Assembly: GCA_943735955.1 (NCBI GenBank)
Contig: OX030965.1
Coordinates: 5,701,503 to 5,765,502, forward strand
From: Piscicola geometra
Taxonomy: Eukaryota > Annelida > Clitellata > Hirudinida > Piscicolidae
Length of the DNA stretch: 64,000 bases
Reading direction: 5' to 3'
Part shown: positions 51,629-63,969 of the stretch, one piece after another
Layout of the letters: the number at the start of each line of letters is the position of its first letter
How positions within the stretch are numbered: position 1 is the first letter of the stretch
Made by a program: the position numbers and the translations under genes
Notes under the pieces: generated by a model
The model's input: the letters and a program-made list of their open reading frames with translations, nothing else
Database searches by the model: none
What the model was told of the DNA's origin: nothing

Positions 51629-53610
51629 TTAAGGAGGATTTCCAGCTGGGAGTGGGATGAGGTGGACAGGCAGGGTGCGAGAGAGGGTGAAACCCTTACT
51701 ACCATCAGGACCTCGAGGTTCCCGGATCACGTGGTTTGAGGGCTTCTTGACCACGCTGACCACCCTCTTTGGGCACTCCCCTCTCTTCACGGGCACCTGG
51801 GTGGGGCTGGAGGAGAGGGGTCCGAAGGAGTTTGAGCGGGTGCGTTGGTGCTCCCCCGCCTCCCCGTGGAGTGAAGAGAGGCGTGGGTTGACCTTGCTGT
51901 GAACGGGACTGGTGCCGTATGATTTGCTAATAGGCGAGTTGGTGAGATGATGGTTGTGGTTTTGGTGGGTGGATGAGGGGATGTGGATGGCTTGGGAGCT
52001 GGTCTTGGGACTGTGCGCTGGGGATGAGGTGCTTGTTGCTAGAGCGTCTGTCGTCTTTTTCGACTTTTTGTTCTTGCTTTTCGGCTGCTTAGTCGTCTCT
52101 GTTGGGTTGGTGTTCAAGCACACTAATTAGTAAATTAAAAACTGTATTTTAGAGTAATGATTAAAATTAATTTGAAATTTAAAAAAAAAGATAAACCTGT
52201 GTTTTTGTTCTCCTTATCCAGGTTGATCCTCTTCAGTTTCATCAGCAACTCCACTTTCAAGCCCCTCCTCCAGTCGTTCGTGTTCGTCAGTTCCACGCAC
52301 GCCTTGAAAGCACACGTGTAGTACTCATATTCAGCGAGTGCAAATGGACATTGGGACGAGTGTTTCCACACATTTAAGACGTTAATCAGGTCCTTCGGGA
52401 CGTCCTCTTTGCGCTGGTAAATCTGCAGCTGATGGAGGGTTGCAAAGCATTTTTGAAATATTTTACAATTTTATTTGATGAATGAGACTTGATATGAAAA
52501 TAATTAGAGCTGTTCCAAGATTAAAGATTTTAATTGTGCGTTAATCGTATTTTAACGCAATGGTTTTACCATATTTGACACTAGTATAAAATTTGTAAAA
52601 ATTCTCAAAAATTTGATAAAAAATTTATCAGAATTTTTTTATAAAAGTAATCCACATTTGAAAGAAAAAATAAATCCATAAATGATAACAAATGCTATTG
52701 TCACACATCCTTTTTGAGCAAGTTACTCAAGCAAACAAGTTTTACAACATTAGCTGGATCTAAAGAGGCTCTTTTCATGATAACTATGTGTTCTAACAAG
52801 CTGAATAGACGTTCACACGGAACTGTACTTGCCAGTTTCGCAAGAGCCAGATATGTTCCTTTAACTAATTTAATGCGTCAATTGAAAGTTAACGTAGATT
52901 AAAGTACAGCTTTAAAAATAATAAATCATTTATATAACTAAAATTCTGCTGCTCACATCAACCAGAGTGCCACACTGTTCCAGACGACTGCGGAGGTTTT
53001 CGATGGAAGAGACATAGAAGGAGGGCAAAGAGTTGATAACCACCTTGCAGCCCACACTGGAATGTCTCTTGATGATGTGTTTGGGGATCTTGGCGAGGGG
53101 CCTCACCATGCCATCGTGCACCTCCAACTCACTTGCACGACTCTTCAGAGCCCCCTCCAACACTGCATAGTCACTCGTCAGATTCTTAATGTATGGATTT
53201 TGGAGAAAGTCTTTCAAAGGTGCCTCATGATTTTCACTTGCCATCAGTTTTTTCATCAGATAGCTGTCCTTGGCGAGGTTTCTGTTCGAGAAGAAGTAGT
53301 TCATTTGCTCGACTATTTTCTCAAATAGTTTCTTGGAAGAATCGCCATTTGTAAATGTTTCAGAAACATCTTGAAGTGGTGTGTCAATCCCCTCAAATAT
53401 TTCATCAAGGTGGGTATCAGGATTCAGTTGCTTGCCTTCTTCCTCCTCGTTCTCCAGTGAGCTCTCGTAATCTTCTTCGATTGCGTCTGCTACTGAATCT
53501 TCCGCCATTGCAGCAGTTATTGGAATATTCTTACCTCGCCCATCATCGCCAGCATCGTGTTGCATCAGTACCAAGTCTCTTTCAAACATTAAACTAAACT
53601 CTGCATCCAT
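51629..53610 (-). CDS. LARP6: La-related protein 6 (LARP6/Acheron)
   Basis: Exons 53610-52957, 52422-52197 and 52122-51629 join in phase (457 aa). An acidic N-terminal region of about 70 residues precedes a La motif (about residues 85-175: KIVEQMNYFFSNRNLAKDSY, then KKLMAS, LKDFLQNPYIKNLTSD). An RRM-like domain is split across the exon 1/2 boundary (KVVINSLPSFYVSS, then FALAEYEYYTCAFKACVEL). The C-terminus carries the SUZ-C/LARP6-specific signature LREPRGPDGSKGF-like (seen as REPRGPDGSKGF). LARP6 binds stem-loops in mRNA, known from collagen mRNAs in vertebrates, and acts in translation control. Between the RRM and C-terminus is a low-complexity Ser/Thr/Lys/Pro-rich stretch. The start ATG is 340 bases from the PUM3 ATG on the opposite strand. 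Confidence 0.93.
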
Positions 53611-53950
53611 GTCAATAAAATGGGTTTTATATTATGAATATATTTATTGAATGTTTGGAGTGATGTCTACTAAACTTGGCTTGATTGAGTCCTGTAAATC
53701 AAACGCACTACAAGACCAGTCGGTAAACACATTTGCTAAAATTAAACATTTTTACATATTTTTTATATTTTATTCATATTTATAAACGCATTCATATAAA
53801 TTTTTATGTAAATTTAATTGATTGCTTATAAAATAAATTTACTCTTACTATTTTAAACTTTTTATGCAACCACACTCGTGTGTAACGATATTATAATTTA
53901 TGACCAGTTATAAGATAAAGTTAATCTAAAATCTGTTTTTATATACTGAA
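53611..53950. promoter_or_regulatory. Shared intergenic region between divergent LARP6 and PUM3
   Basis: Only 340 bases separate the two start codons, so a bidirectional promoter is likely, unless upstream non-coding exons exist. The segment is AT-rich and has no CpG-island character or clear TATA box that I would trust. Confidence 0.5.
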
Positions 53951-56900
53951 ATGATTGGAAAAATGAAAAATAAAACAAAAAAGACTTTCATTGTAAAGAA
54001 GGCAAGTATTCATTGTAATCTGAATAATCTATAATCATTTTCAACCTAAAATTTTTATAATAATCTACAAGACAACTAAAAACTAATTAATTAATCATTT
54101 TTCAGAAAACTGAAAAGTCTACAGACGTCGAAATGTTTAATACTGAAAGTAAAAAACTAAAAACAGAAAAGAAACCTAAAAAAAGAACTTTGGTTAGAAT
54201 TGTTTAATATTGCCATTTACAATTAGTGACAATTATTATTCTATTGATCACAAATTCCACTACTCAAATTTTCTGCAATTTCTTTCAGGCACCTGATAGT
54301 TGTCCTGCTCCTCCTGAGAAGAAGAAGAAGTTAGCAGAAGGAAAAGATGAAAATGCAAAAGGAGGTAGTTGTTAATTATCTCTAATAACTGGATCTAAAT
54401 TCATTATTATTTAATGTTTAGATTCATATTAATTTTTAAACGAATTGCAGAAATACAAAAAGCGAAGCCACAGAAGAACTTCCAAGCTGACAAGACTGGA
54501 GTCAAGAGTTAGTTTTAAATAGGAGTCAATAAATATTATCCATCATCATCATCACACCCACCACAATCATCATCAAGGCCACAAGCAGGAGGCGGAGGAG
54601 GCGAAGGGTCTGAAGAGGATGAGGAAGATGAGGGAGAAGAAGTTCTACGAGGTGCGAGTCGACGTCAAGAAGCTGTGGGAGGAGCTCAGGAAGTCAGTCA
54701 TCATCATTATTCATTCTCATCTTCATCATCATCATTATCATGTTTATACTTTCCAGGCTAAGATTAACCCTCTCACGAGGATAAGCGTGTATGGAATTAA
54801 ATATAAATGATAATCAATTATAGTTGTGCAGTTATCCCTTTCTCTTTAAAAAAACACACACACACACACACAAAAAAACCCACACACACACACACCCACC
54901 CACACACACACACACAGAATCGACTTAGAATCGACAAAGCGTCTGGCAGTGACAAACTCCATGTTCAAGATGGTCGAGGGCAAGATGGTTCACTTTGTGT
55001 TTGCGCACGACACCTCGCGCTGCATCCAATCCCTCGTCAAGTTTGGATCCTCATCCCAGAAAGATGTCATCTTCAAGGAGCTTAAGGGTTCGTATGGGGG
55101 GGGGGGGGTTGGTTGGTTGGATATAATGAGAGGGGATTCTTTTGGTGGAGGAGGGTGGATTTGGGGTTGTGGTAGTAGGGGGGTGTTGTTGGTTGTGGGG
55201 GATAGGGTTTGCAAAGGATTTTGATGATGGTGTTTGTTGGGCTTGGATGGGACGGGGTGGGGTAAAAGAATGGAGAGGTTATAGCTAATGCAAACATGCA
55301 CGAATGAACCTCGCAAACAGGCAGCTTCCTGAAGATGATGAAGTCGAAGTTCGCCAAGTTCTGCATCCGCAAGTTCATCAAGTACGGAAGCAAGAAGCAT
55401 CGCGCCGAAGTCTTCAACGTGCGTGCATCATCATCATTCTAATAATCTTCATCATCGTCAACATCATAATCATAATTGTCATCCGGACCGTCCATTCCAC
55501 TGCACATCACCACCACCCACACTCCTCCACCTGACCACTTCTCATTCCAAATGGCACATCACTCCTACAGGTCTTCAAGGGAAACGTGGGAGGTCTCCTG
55601 AAGCACAAGGTTGTGTCTTGAGGCATCATTATCATCGTCACCATTGTAATAATCATCATTATCACCCTCTCATTATAATCATAATCATCATCTCTATTCA
55701 CCTTCATTATCCCCATCATTACCAACAACCACTTCCCATCAACATCTTTTTCCCACCAACACAACCACAAAAACAACCACACCCACCAACACCATCACAA
55801 CAACCAACCACTAACACCACCACAACCAACCACAACACCACAACAACCAACCACCCACATCAACCAACCACAACACAACCAACCACCAACACCACCACAA
55901 CCAACCACTCGCCACAACAACCACCACCACAGGAGGCTAGTGAGATAGTGGAGATGGCGTACAACGACCACGCTGACGCCCAGCAGAGGGCCGCCATGGA
56001 GGAGGAGTTCTACGGCAGCACCTACGTCGTTAATAAGGTGGTTGGGAGGGGGGTTGGTTTTTGTTGTTGTGGTGGTATTGGATGAAATTGTGAACATTAA
56101 TTGAACCAAAATTAAGTAGAAATTAATTGCAATACGTACTAATCAGGTGTCATTATCACGCCTAGTCATGTATCATTATCACCACCGCTACCACGACGAC
56201 GACAGACGTTGAAGACGAAGAACTTGCTGGTCTTCAAGGAGGAACAGCCGGAGAAGATCTCAAAAGTGGTGCTTCACATGAAGGAGAAGTTGTCTGCCCT
56301 CATCGAGAAGTATGTGGAGGGGGGGGGGGGGGGTTGGTTGGTGATGGTTGTGGGGGTTTGGGGTTGTTTGGTGTGGATGTGGTTGTTGTGGGGGAGGGGT
56401 TTGTGATGGTGGTGGTGGTTTGGTGGAGTGTTTTTGGAAAAAAATTTGTGAGTTAATGACGTTGGGCGTGTATGAAATCGTTACGAATATAGTTTGGTTA
56501 TACTAACCTACCCACTACATCATCATCGTCATCATCATCAGGAGCATCTTGCAACTCTCCTTTGTACACAAGCTTCTCTACAGTTTCTTCCAAGTTGCTG
56601 ACGATGCCTCCAAATCAGTGAGTCATCATCATCATATTTCATTTCATCCATCCAATCCCTCTCATCCACCCATTAATCATTTCAGTAAATTGTATCCTTC
56701 AACCAAAATCCATCCCACCAACCCACTCACTCACCCACCCCACCAATCCATCCCACCCACCCCTCCAATCCATCCCTCCCAAACCATCTCACCCTCTCAC
56801 TCATCCATCCCAACCACTCATCCATCCATCCATCCATTCCATCCCACCAGGAGTTGATAGAGGGACTGAAGGAACACCTACCCCATTTGGTGCACACGAG

Positions 56901-59005
56901 GGACGGTGCCAGGGTAGCGATGCGCTGTCTGTGGTTCGGAAGCACTAAGGTGGTGCTTGTGCTGGTGGTGCTTGTGCTGGTGCTGGTGGTGGTGCTGGTG
57001 GTTGTGGTGGTGCTTGTGCTGGTGCTTGTGGTGGTGCTTGTGCTTGTGGTGCTTGTGCTGGTGCATGTGGTGGTGCTGGTGGTTGTGCTGGTGCTGGTGC
57101 TGGTGCTTGTGCTGGTGCTGGTGGTTGTGGTGGTGCTGGTGCTTGTGGTGATGCTTGTGCTGGTGCTGGTGGTTGTGCTTGTGGTGATGCTTGTGCTGGT
57201 GGTTGTTCTTGTGGTGGTGCTTGTGGTGACGCTTGTGGTGTTGCTTGTGGTGGTGCTTGTGCTGGTGCTTGTGGTGGTGCTTGTGGTAGTGCTTGTGGTG
57301 GTGCTTGTGGTGGTGCTTGTGGTAGTGCTTGTGGTGGTGCTTGTGGTGGTGCTGCTGGTGGTGCTTGTGGTAGTGCTTGTGGTAGTGCTTGTGGTGGTGC
57401 TGGTGGTGCTGGTGGTGCTTGTGGTGGTGCTGCTGGTGGTGCTTGTGGTGGTGCTGCTGGTGGTGCTTGTGGTAGTGCTTGTGGTAGTGCTTGTGGTGGT
57501 GCTGGTGGTGCTTGTGGTGGTGCTGCTGGTGGTGCTTGTGGTGGTGCTTGTGGTGGTGCTGCTGGTGGTGCTTGTGGTAGTGCTTGTGGTAGTGCTTGTG
57601 GTAGTGCTTGTGGTGGTGCTGGTGGTGCTGGTGGTGCTTGTGGTAGTGCTTGTGGTGGTGCTTGTGCTTGTGCTGGTGGTTGTGGTAATGCTGGTGCTGG
57701 TGGTGGCGCTTGTGCTGGTGCTTGTGGTGGTGCTTGTGGTGGTGCTTGTGGTGGTGCTTGTGGTAGTGCTGGTGGGTTGGTGCAGGGGGAAGGAGGGGGG
57801 GGGAGTCGTAATGTTTGCGAGGGAAGGGGGCATTTCAACATCATCCCAGTCTACCACACCATCCAACCACTTCACACCATTCCTATCCCCACCATCCTTC
57901 CACTCTACCACACCCACTCCACAATTCCACACTATCCACATCCCATAACCCACACCACCCACCATCACACTCACCCACAACAGGACAGGAAAGCAATGGT
58001 CAGGTCTCTCAAGACGTACGTCATGAAGGTCAGTCAGGAGGAGCATGGTCACATGGTCATGCTGGCCCTCCTCGACTGCGTCGACGACACCAGACTCGTC
58101 TGCAAGGCCATTCTAGACGTTGGTCGCTTCATATTATTTTTTAAATTTATATTCAATTAATTATTATCATTAATTTATTACAAATTTATTATAAATAATT
58201 AATTTAGTACAAATTTATTATAAATAATTAATTAATATTCATTATAAATAATTAATTAATATTCATTATAAATAATTAATTAATATTTATTATTATCATT
58301 AATTAATATTCATTATTATCATTAGTTAATATTCATTGTTATCATTAATTAATATTCATTATTATCATTAATTAACCATTTATTGTTATTTATTTATTAT
58401 CATGTTGCATCTTCTCGGTAACAGGAGTTCCTGAAGGACTTGGATGAGGTGGTCAATAACCAGTACTCAAGAAAGGTTTCACAATCATCATCATCATCTC
58501 CATCACCACCATCATCATCTCCATCACCATCATCTCTATAATCACCACCACCATCATCATCATCACCACCACCAGGTCCTCCTCTACCTACTGGCTCCTC
58601 GCAACCCGATGTTCTTCCATCCTGACGTCATCAAACTCCTCGCCGTTGGAGACGCCAATCCGCACAGGTATTATCATCATCATCATCTTTTTTTTCAAAT
58701 CGTTATTCAAGTTAAGTTTATTAAATTGGTTTTGTTTTCATATTTTGTAGCAGCTTGTTTATTGTTTTAATTCCATTTATCAAAAAATAAAATAAATAAT
58801 TAGTTATCGATAAGATGAACCCCCTAAATTAAAATGAATCGAACCTTGCAGCAAAAAGAGCACAGAGATCAGACGCAAGGAACTTCTGGCCTACCTGTCC
58901 ACCCCCGTCGCAAAGTGGTTCATTCCAAACGCTAGCAAACTCACCGCCGATAACACTCTCCTCCTCTTGCTCTTGGCTATCGTCAATAATGTTATAGGTG
59001 TGTGT

Positions 59006-59092
<87 letters not shown>

Positions 59093-60306
59093 TATATGTA
59101 TGAATTTATGTATGTATATGTGCATTTATGTATGCGTGCATGTTCGTGTATGCACGCACGCGCAGACGACTCTGCGCACGTGATGGAAAGAGTGGCGGCA
59201 ATGGTGGCTGAAGACTTTCCCGCCAAAGGGTTCCACTTCATCGACGATACGTCAGGTCACTTGGTGCTCAAGAAGTTGATTGGCAAGATTGACGGTGGAG
59301 GTGTCGTTAAGGCGAGGGAGGAGGGGGAGGAGGAGGTTGGTGAAGGTGGTGATGGTGTCGTTAAGGAGAGGGAGGTGGAGGAGGTTGAGAAAGTCGGTGA
59401 TGATGATGATTGTAAGGAAGGTGATGATGAAAAAGTTGATGATGGCAAAGAAGAGAAGATGGATGAAGATAAAGAAGATGATGGCGATGATGATGATGAG
59501 AAGGTTGTTGGAGATAATGATGTTGCTGAAAAGACTGCAGAGAAGAAGACAGAGAATGTAAAAAGTGAGTTCATTTGACCTCACTACTACCACTCACACA
59601 CCACCTGACCACAAAAACAACACTGTACCCCTACACCTCACCATACAACCTCACCAACACATTATCATCCACCACTAACTCACCACACCTAACCACACCC
59701 AACCACACAGACTCGTTTGCCAGGGTGTTGGTGAATGCGGTGTCAGCGGAGAAGATGCGCTCATGGCTGCACTGCAACAGAGGCTGCTTCGTCCTTGTTC
59801 TGTCAGTGCCCCTCTCTCTCTTTGTCACTCTCTCTCTTTGTCATTCTCTCTCTTTGCCCCTCTCTCTCTTTGTCACTCTCTCTCTTTGTCACTCTCTCTC
59901 TTTGTCATTCTCTCTCTTTGCCACTCTCTCTTTTTGCTATTCTCTCTCTTTGCCACTCTCTCTCTTTGCCACTCCCTCTCTTTGCCACTCTCTCTCTTTG
60001 CCACTCTCTCTGTGTTTTTTATTTTATTTCAATTTTCTTTTGTTGTCTTTTATTTTTATTTCTGTTTGCTGGTTCTTTTTTATCTATTTTTTTATGAAAT
60101 GTTTCTTCTAACCATCATTGCCATCGTCATCACTTTAAACACCTTCAGCACCATCATCCACCCCCCCCCCAAACCCGCACAGGCTCTTGGAGCTGGAGGA
60201 TGCAGAGGTGACGGGCAAGGTGAGGGGGGCACTGGAGGGCTGCAGGGGCGTGCTCAAGAAGGTCGACTCCAAGGGCGCCAAGGTGCTCCTCAGGAAGCTC
60301 TCATAG
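53951..60306 (+). CDS. PUM3: Pumilio homology protein PUM3/Puf6
   Basis: Nineteen exons: 53951-54001, 54106-54192, 54289-54364, 54451-54507, 54578-54692, 54918-55087, 55321-55418, 55571-55609, 55933-56037, 56206-56309, 56542-56617, 56851-56949, 57984-58118, 58425-58475, 58576-58667, 58852-58997, 59166-59564, 59711-59801, 60183-60306. The total is 2115 nt, 704 aa. PUM3 is a nucleolar, L-shaped Puf-repeat protein of the Puf6 family that binds nucleic acid without base specificity and works in ribosome biogenesis. The N-terminus is Lys-rich. Puf repeats are visible in FAHDTSRCIQSLVKFGS, FCIRKFIKYGSKKHRAEVF, VHTRDGARVAMRCLWFGSTK, YSRKVLLYLLAPRNP and GHLVLKKLIG. The first intron has a GC donor. 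Exon 17 carries an acidic insertion of about 80-90 residues absent from vertebrate PUM3 as I recall it. AATAAA lies at 60652. Confidence 0.96.
56950..57780. repeat. GTGGTGCTT/GTGCTGGTG minisatellite filling a PUM3 intron
   Basis: About 830 bases of 6, 9 and 12-base combinations of GTGGTGCTT, GTGCTGGTG and GTAGTGCTT start at the exon 12 donor (AAG|GTGGTGCTTG). All periods are multiples of three, so three different frames stay open for 300-440 codons (Val/Leu-rich +, Pro/Ala/Gln-rich and Thr/Ser-rich -). These are artefacts. Confidence 0.93.
58998..59091. repeat. (GT)n tract beginning at a PUM3 splice donor
   Basis: The intron between exons 16 and 17 (168 bases) is GT repeat from the donor on, then TATG/CATG variants, ending ACGCACGCGCAG at the acceptor. 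Confidence 0.95.
59806..60010. repeat. 14-bp minisatellite (TCTCTCTTTGCCAC) in the last PUM3 intron
   Basis: About fourteen copies with variants TTTGTCAC and TTTGTCAT. It begins a few bases after the donor. Confidence 0.88.
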
Positions 60307-60651
60307 GGGGAGGGTGATGGTGGGGGTAGTGTTGGGTTGGGAGGGTGTTGGTGGGGGTAGTGTTGGGTTGGGAGGGTGTTATTGATGTGATGTGATGGGT
60401 GGGGGAGGGTGTGATGATGTACGATGGGGCAGGGGGGTGTTGTGCAAGGGTGTGATAGGGTGGTTTGGTTTGAAATGGTATTCAGATAATATAATTTGGA
60501 GGGGGTGTTGGATGAGGAGAGGGGTAGGGTGGCTTGTAGGGATTGGTCATTAAAATTGGTTGAGGGAGGGGGGGGTTTTTAGAAGGCATTGCCATGCTGT
60601 AGTTTCTTTTTTTTATTCTTTAATTGTTCATTATTAAATTATTATTTTCAG

Positions 60652-60706
60652 AATAAATGATTTAAATGAGCAAATGTATTAATTAGGAACATCCGAGTGC
60701 TTTATT
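60652..60706. terminator. Abutting polyadenylation signals of convergent PUM3 (+) and RhoGEF (-)
   Basis: AATAAA on + at 60652-60657 and its complement at 60701-60706. With usual cleavage distances the two transcripts would end nearly back to back or overlap by a few bases. The PUM3 3' UTR (60307-60650) is GGTGGGGG-rich; the RhoGEF 3' UTR spans 61293 to about 60690. Confidence 0.6.
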
Positions 60707-61293
60707 CTCTCCAAAAAGATCGTCAAAGATGTCTAGTTCTAAGCTCTCGCTAAAGATACAAACACAGTGAATTTTGCCTACAAAAAATTCCTACATAGGG
60801 TGTAACAGTCATTTGGTGTAGATTTATGCTTTTGTGTGTGGTGCGTATGTGTGTGTGTGTGTTTTTTTGTGTGTAGTGTGTGTGTGTTTTTGTGTGTTTG
60901 TAAAAATGTTGTATTTTCTATAAATGCTTTTGTATACAAATATAAACAGATTCGTGGCGTGTAGATAATGACGTAAGAAAGATCTTGTGTGTTTGGCAAC
61001 GATGAAGATGATGGTGCTGAATGTGAAGATAGTGATGATGATGATAGTGAAGGTAATGATTATGATGACGACTGGCAGGTTCGGTGTTAGATGCTTTAAT
61101 AAAATAAAATTCAAAAAGTGAGTGAAAAAGATGTTCTGACAATGACGAGGCAGGGAAAATAACGAGTGAAAAACAACAACTACTATCAGGATCACCACCA
61201 CGCTATCATAATCATCACCCCTTCTGAAAACCCCTCCATCACTACCACCCCTTAAACCCCCCTCCCCATTCACCCATCCTTAAAACCCCTCCA

Positions 61294-63203
61294 TCACTGC
61301 CCCTTCTTGAATCCCTTTTGCACCAGACTGAACAGCATGCCGCTCGAATGCTTCCTGAACGAGGCGCCGGCGCTGATCGTTCCGTTGCTTCCGTTGATGC
61401 TCTGATTGCTGCTGCGACGTAGGCCGTTGCTGAAGGCAAGGTGGTTGTTGATGCCGCTGGTGGGTGTGGTCGTCCGTTCGTTGAGCGACTGGTACGAGAG
61501 CAGGTGTCGCTTCTTCCTGGTGCGGTCTTTGTGTGGGAGGGGTGAAGTTTAAAGGTATCTTTTTTAAATCTAGTGTACAGCAGTATAGGGAAGATACGCA
61601 AACAAAAAGACAAACAAACATACAATTTATTCACTAAAACACACACACAAACACATACAATATATGCACAAACAAACACCCATAAAATGGATATAAAAAA
61701 ACGCACATAAGAAAGAGAAAACACACACCTTTGACCCTGGAGACGCTGGGCGTGCGTATGAACTTGCGAGCCTGTTGGAGGTCAAAGCCCTTCTCAAGGT
61801 CAGTCTGCACGAGCTGTTCCTCTTCCAGGAAGGCCTCCATCCACCTCGCTGCCTCCTCGGCACTCTTGCATACAAACGTGTACACTTTGTTGTTGCTGTT
61901 GTTGTGGTGGTTGTTGTTGCTTTGGTGGTTGCCGTTGTTGTTGTGGTTGCCATTGTTGTTGTTGTTGTTGCTTTTGATCTTGTTGTTTTTATTTTTGTTG
62001 TTGTTGTTGAAGGGGTTTTTGTGATTGGATTTGAAGATGTTTACGTCATCATCATAATCACTGGAGTTTCTATTAGAACTACTATCATCACCATTATTAT
62101 TATTATCGCCACCCCTCTCCAGAGGCGAGATGCGGAAGCCCACCCTCTCTGTGCGGGAAAATAAAAAAAAGAATAAATCATTTTTTACACATAATAAAAT
62201 AAAAAGCTCAAAAAATAAAAGTTATTATTTATGTATTAAATATAACTTTAAAAAATATAAAAAAATGAAGGTCACCTTTGACGGCTTGGTCGTTGGGGGG
62301 GTGGTGGTCGGACCAGGGGGTGATGGTGCATGCGCGTAGGTGGACCCTGTTCTTGTAGACCAGCACGTCCTTCCATAAGATGTCCTGTGGATGCACGGAT
62401 GGGTGGGTGTGATGATGATGATGAAGATGATAAAGATGATGATAATGATAATGACGACGACGATGGTAATGAAAATCACGATGATGATGATGATGATGTT
62501 GATGGCGCGCCTGACACCTTTTTGAAGATGAATAGTTGGTGGTCGAAGAGGAAGAGCACCCTGGTCAGGTGGGCGCCACTCGAAGTCACCTTGCACACCT
62601 CCCCGTGGTGCACCAGCTCTGAACTCTCCTCTATTATCGCCCTGCCCTGGTGGGTGTGAGGAGAGCGAGAGGGTTGGGTATGTTGGTGATGATGGAGAGA
62701 TGGTGAGAAGGTGATGACAAAAGGGGTTGGTTGGTGAAAGGGGTGATGAAGGTAGGAGTTGGCTGAAGTGGTGTAAGTAAATCGCATAGAGATAGGTTAG
62801 TGAAGGCTTTATTCAGACAAATTTTGGCTGATTTTCCCATTAAACCCACACCACAGCCTTGCAAAGCACCAAACCACAAACCACACCAAAACCCCACCAC
62901 ACCACAGCATTCTCTCACCACCCCAAGCACCTGCCAGCCTTCGACGGAGGCCTGCCACTGCATCAACTTCTCGATACTCTCCATCTTCCTCTTCCTCTCG
63001 TTGATCAACATGGCGGTCTCTTTGCAGCCCTGCAGCGCTCGACAGAGGGAAGCGTGGTCGGGGTTCGACCGCGGAGTCGCCTTGATAATCTCCTTCAGTT
63101 GCAGTGGATACTGGCAGATTTTTTGAACGGGACAGAGTAGAAAACCCTCCAGTGGTATTTCTATCATCTGTTGCATCAGTCGGCATGCCTGTGGGGGGGG
63201 GGG

Positions 63204-63273
<70 letters not shown>

Positions 63274-63969
63274 GCACCTCTTAAGCCAATCCCCTTGGCC
63301 CCCCTCAAACCCCCCCCTTCAATCAACCACCTCCCACCACCCCCTGGCAACCACCTCGAAGAACAACTGGTACTTCTTGTCACTCTTGAGGGAGTTGAGG
63401 AGTTCCAGGGAATTTTGTTGGTTGTTGCAGTAGTCGAAGTACACCTCAAAGTCTTTCTCCTGAGGGGGGGGTGTGGCAATGATAATGATGGTGGTGATGA
63501 TGATGGTGATGATGATGGTGATGGTGATGATGATGATGGTGATGATGATGGTGATGATGAGGGTGATGGTGGTGATGATGATGATGGTAGTGATAATAAT
63601 GATGATGATGATAGTAATAATGATGATGATAATGAGATGACAAAATTATTCACTACCAGCCCCCTCAACCACCAACCCGGTCACACGCAGCTACCCCTCC
63701 CCCTCAACCACCCACTTCACCACCCTTCCAACTAACCACCATTCTCTAACTACCCCCCTCCCTCCACACCCCTTCTCAAACAAACTCACCCTTTCGACAA
63801 AGCACTTTCCTATAAAACTCAGATGCACATTATCGCACTCGACGCTATCTTCTAGAACAGTCAGGAAGTTGTGGGAAAAGAGGTATATTTGTTCTATGTT
63901 GCCAAAGATCGTAGATATGTACTCTTCCGGAAACATGTCCTTGCGTCTTCTCGCCTTGTCGACGTAGCC
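61294..63969 (-). CDS. ASEF/collybistin-type RhoGEF (ARHGEF4/SPATA13 family), 3' part; 5' end outside window
   Basis: Exons 63969-63790, 63459-63355, 63188-62931, 62646-62518, 62384-62276, 62148-61729 and 61526-61294 join in phase to TGA. The gene continues past the window edge. DH-domain segments are visible: DMFPEEYISTIFGNIEQIYL, YFDYCNNQQNSLELL, and EGFLLCPVQKICQYPLQLKE, close to ARHGEF4/SPATA13/ARHGEF9. The helix ending MLINERKRKMESIEKLMQWQ leads into a PH domain (SSELVHHGEVCKV, RVLFLFDHQLFIFKKDILW, VYTFVCKSAEEAARWMEAFL). Such proteins exchange GDP for GTP on Cdc42/Rac. The PH domain carries an Asn-rich insertion of about 75 residues between strands. The C-terminal tail is basic and Ser-rich and ends GMLFSLVQKGFKKGQ. 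The N-terminal SH3 domain typical of the family would lie outside the window. Confidence 0.93.
62408..62505. repeat. (GAT)n repeat in a RhoGEF intron
   Basis: GATGAT and GAAGAT triplets occupy the short intron between exons at 62384 and 62518. Confidence 0.85.
63192..63269. repeat. (GT)n plus G/C homopolymer at a RhoGEF acceptor
   Basis: On the gene's strand this is a CA run, then a run of about a dozen C, then ACAG, the acceptor of the exon starting at 63188. Confidence 0.93.
63474..63632. repeat. (GAT/GGT)n repeat filling a RhoGEF intron
   Basis: GATGATGGT-type triplets, His-rich on the - strand. They lie a few bases from the acceptor of the exon starting at 63459. Confidence 0.9.

Noticed and set aside
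56727..58052. 441-codon Thr/Ser-rich - strand frame, and 364- and 299-codon frames over the same DNA
   Set aside because: All lie in a GTGGTGCTT minisatellite inside a PUM3 intron. Repeat periods divisible by three keep several frames open at once, and the PUM3 exons on either side join in phase.
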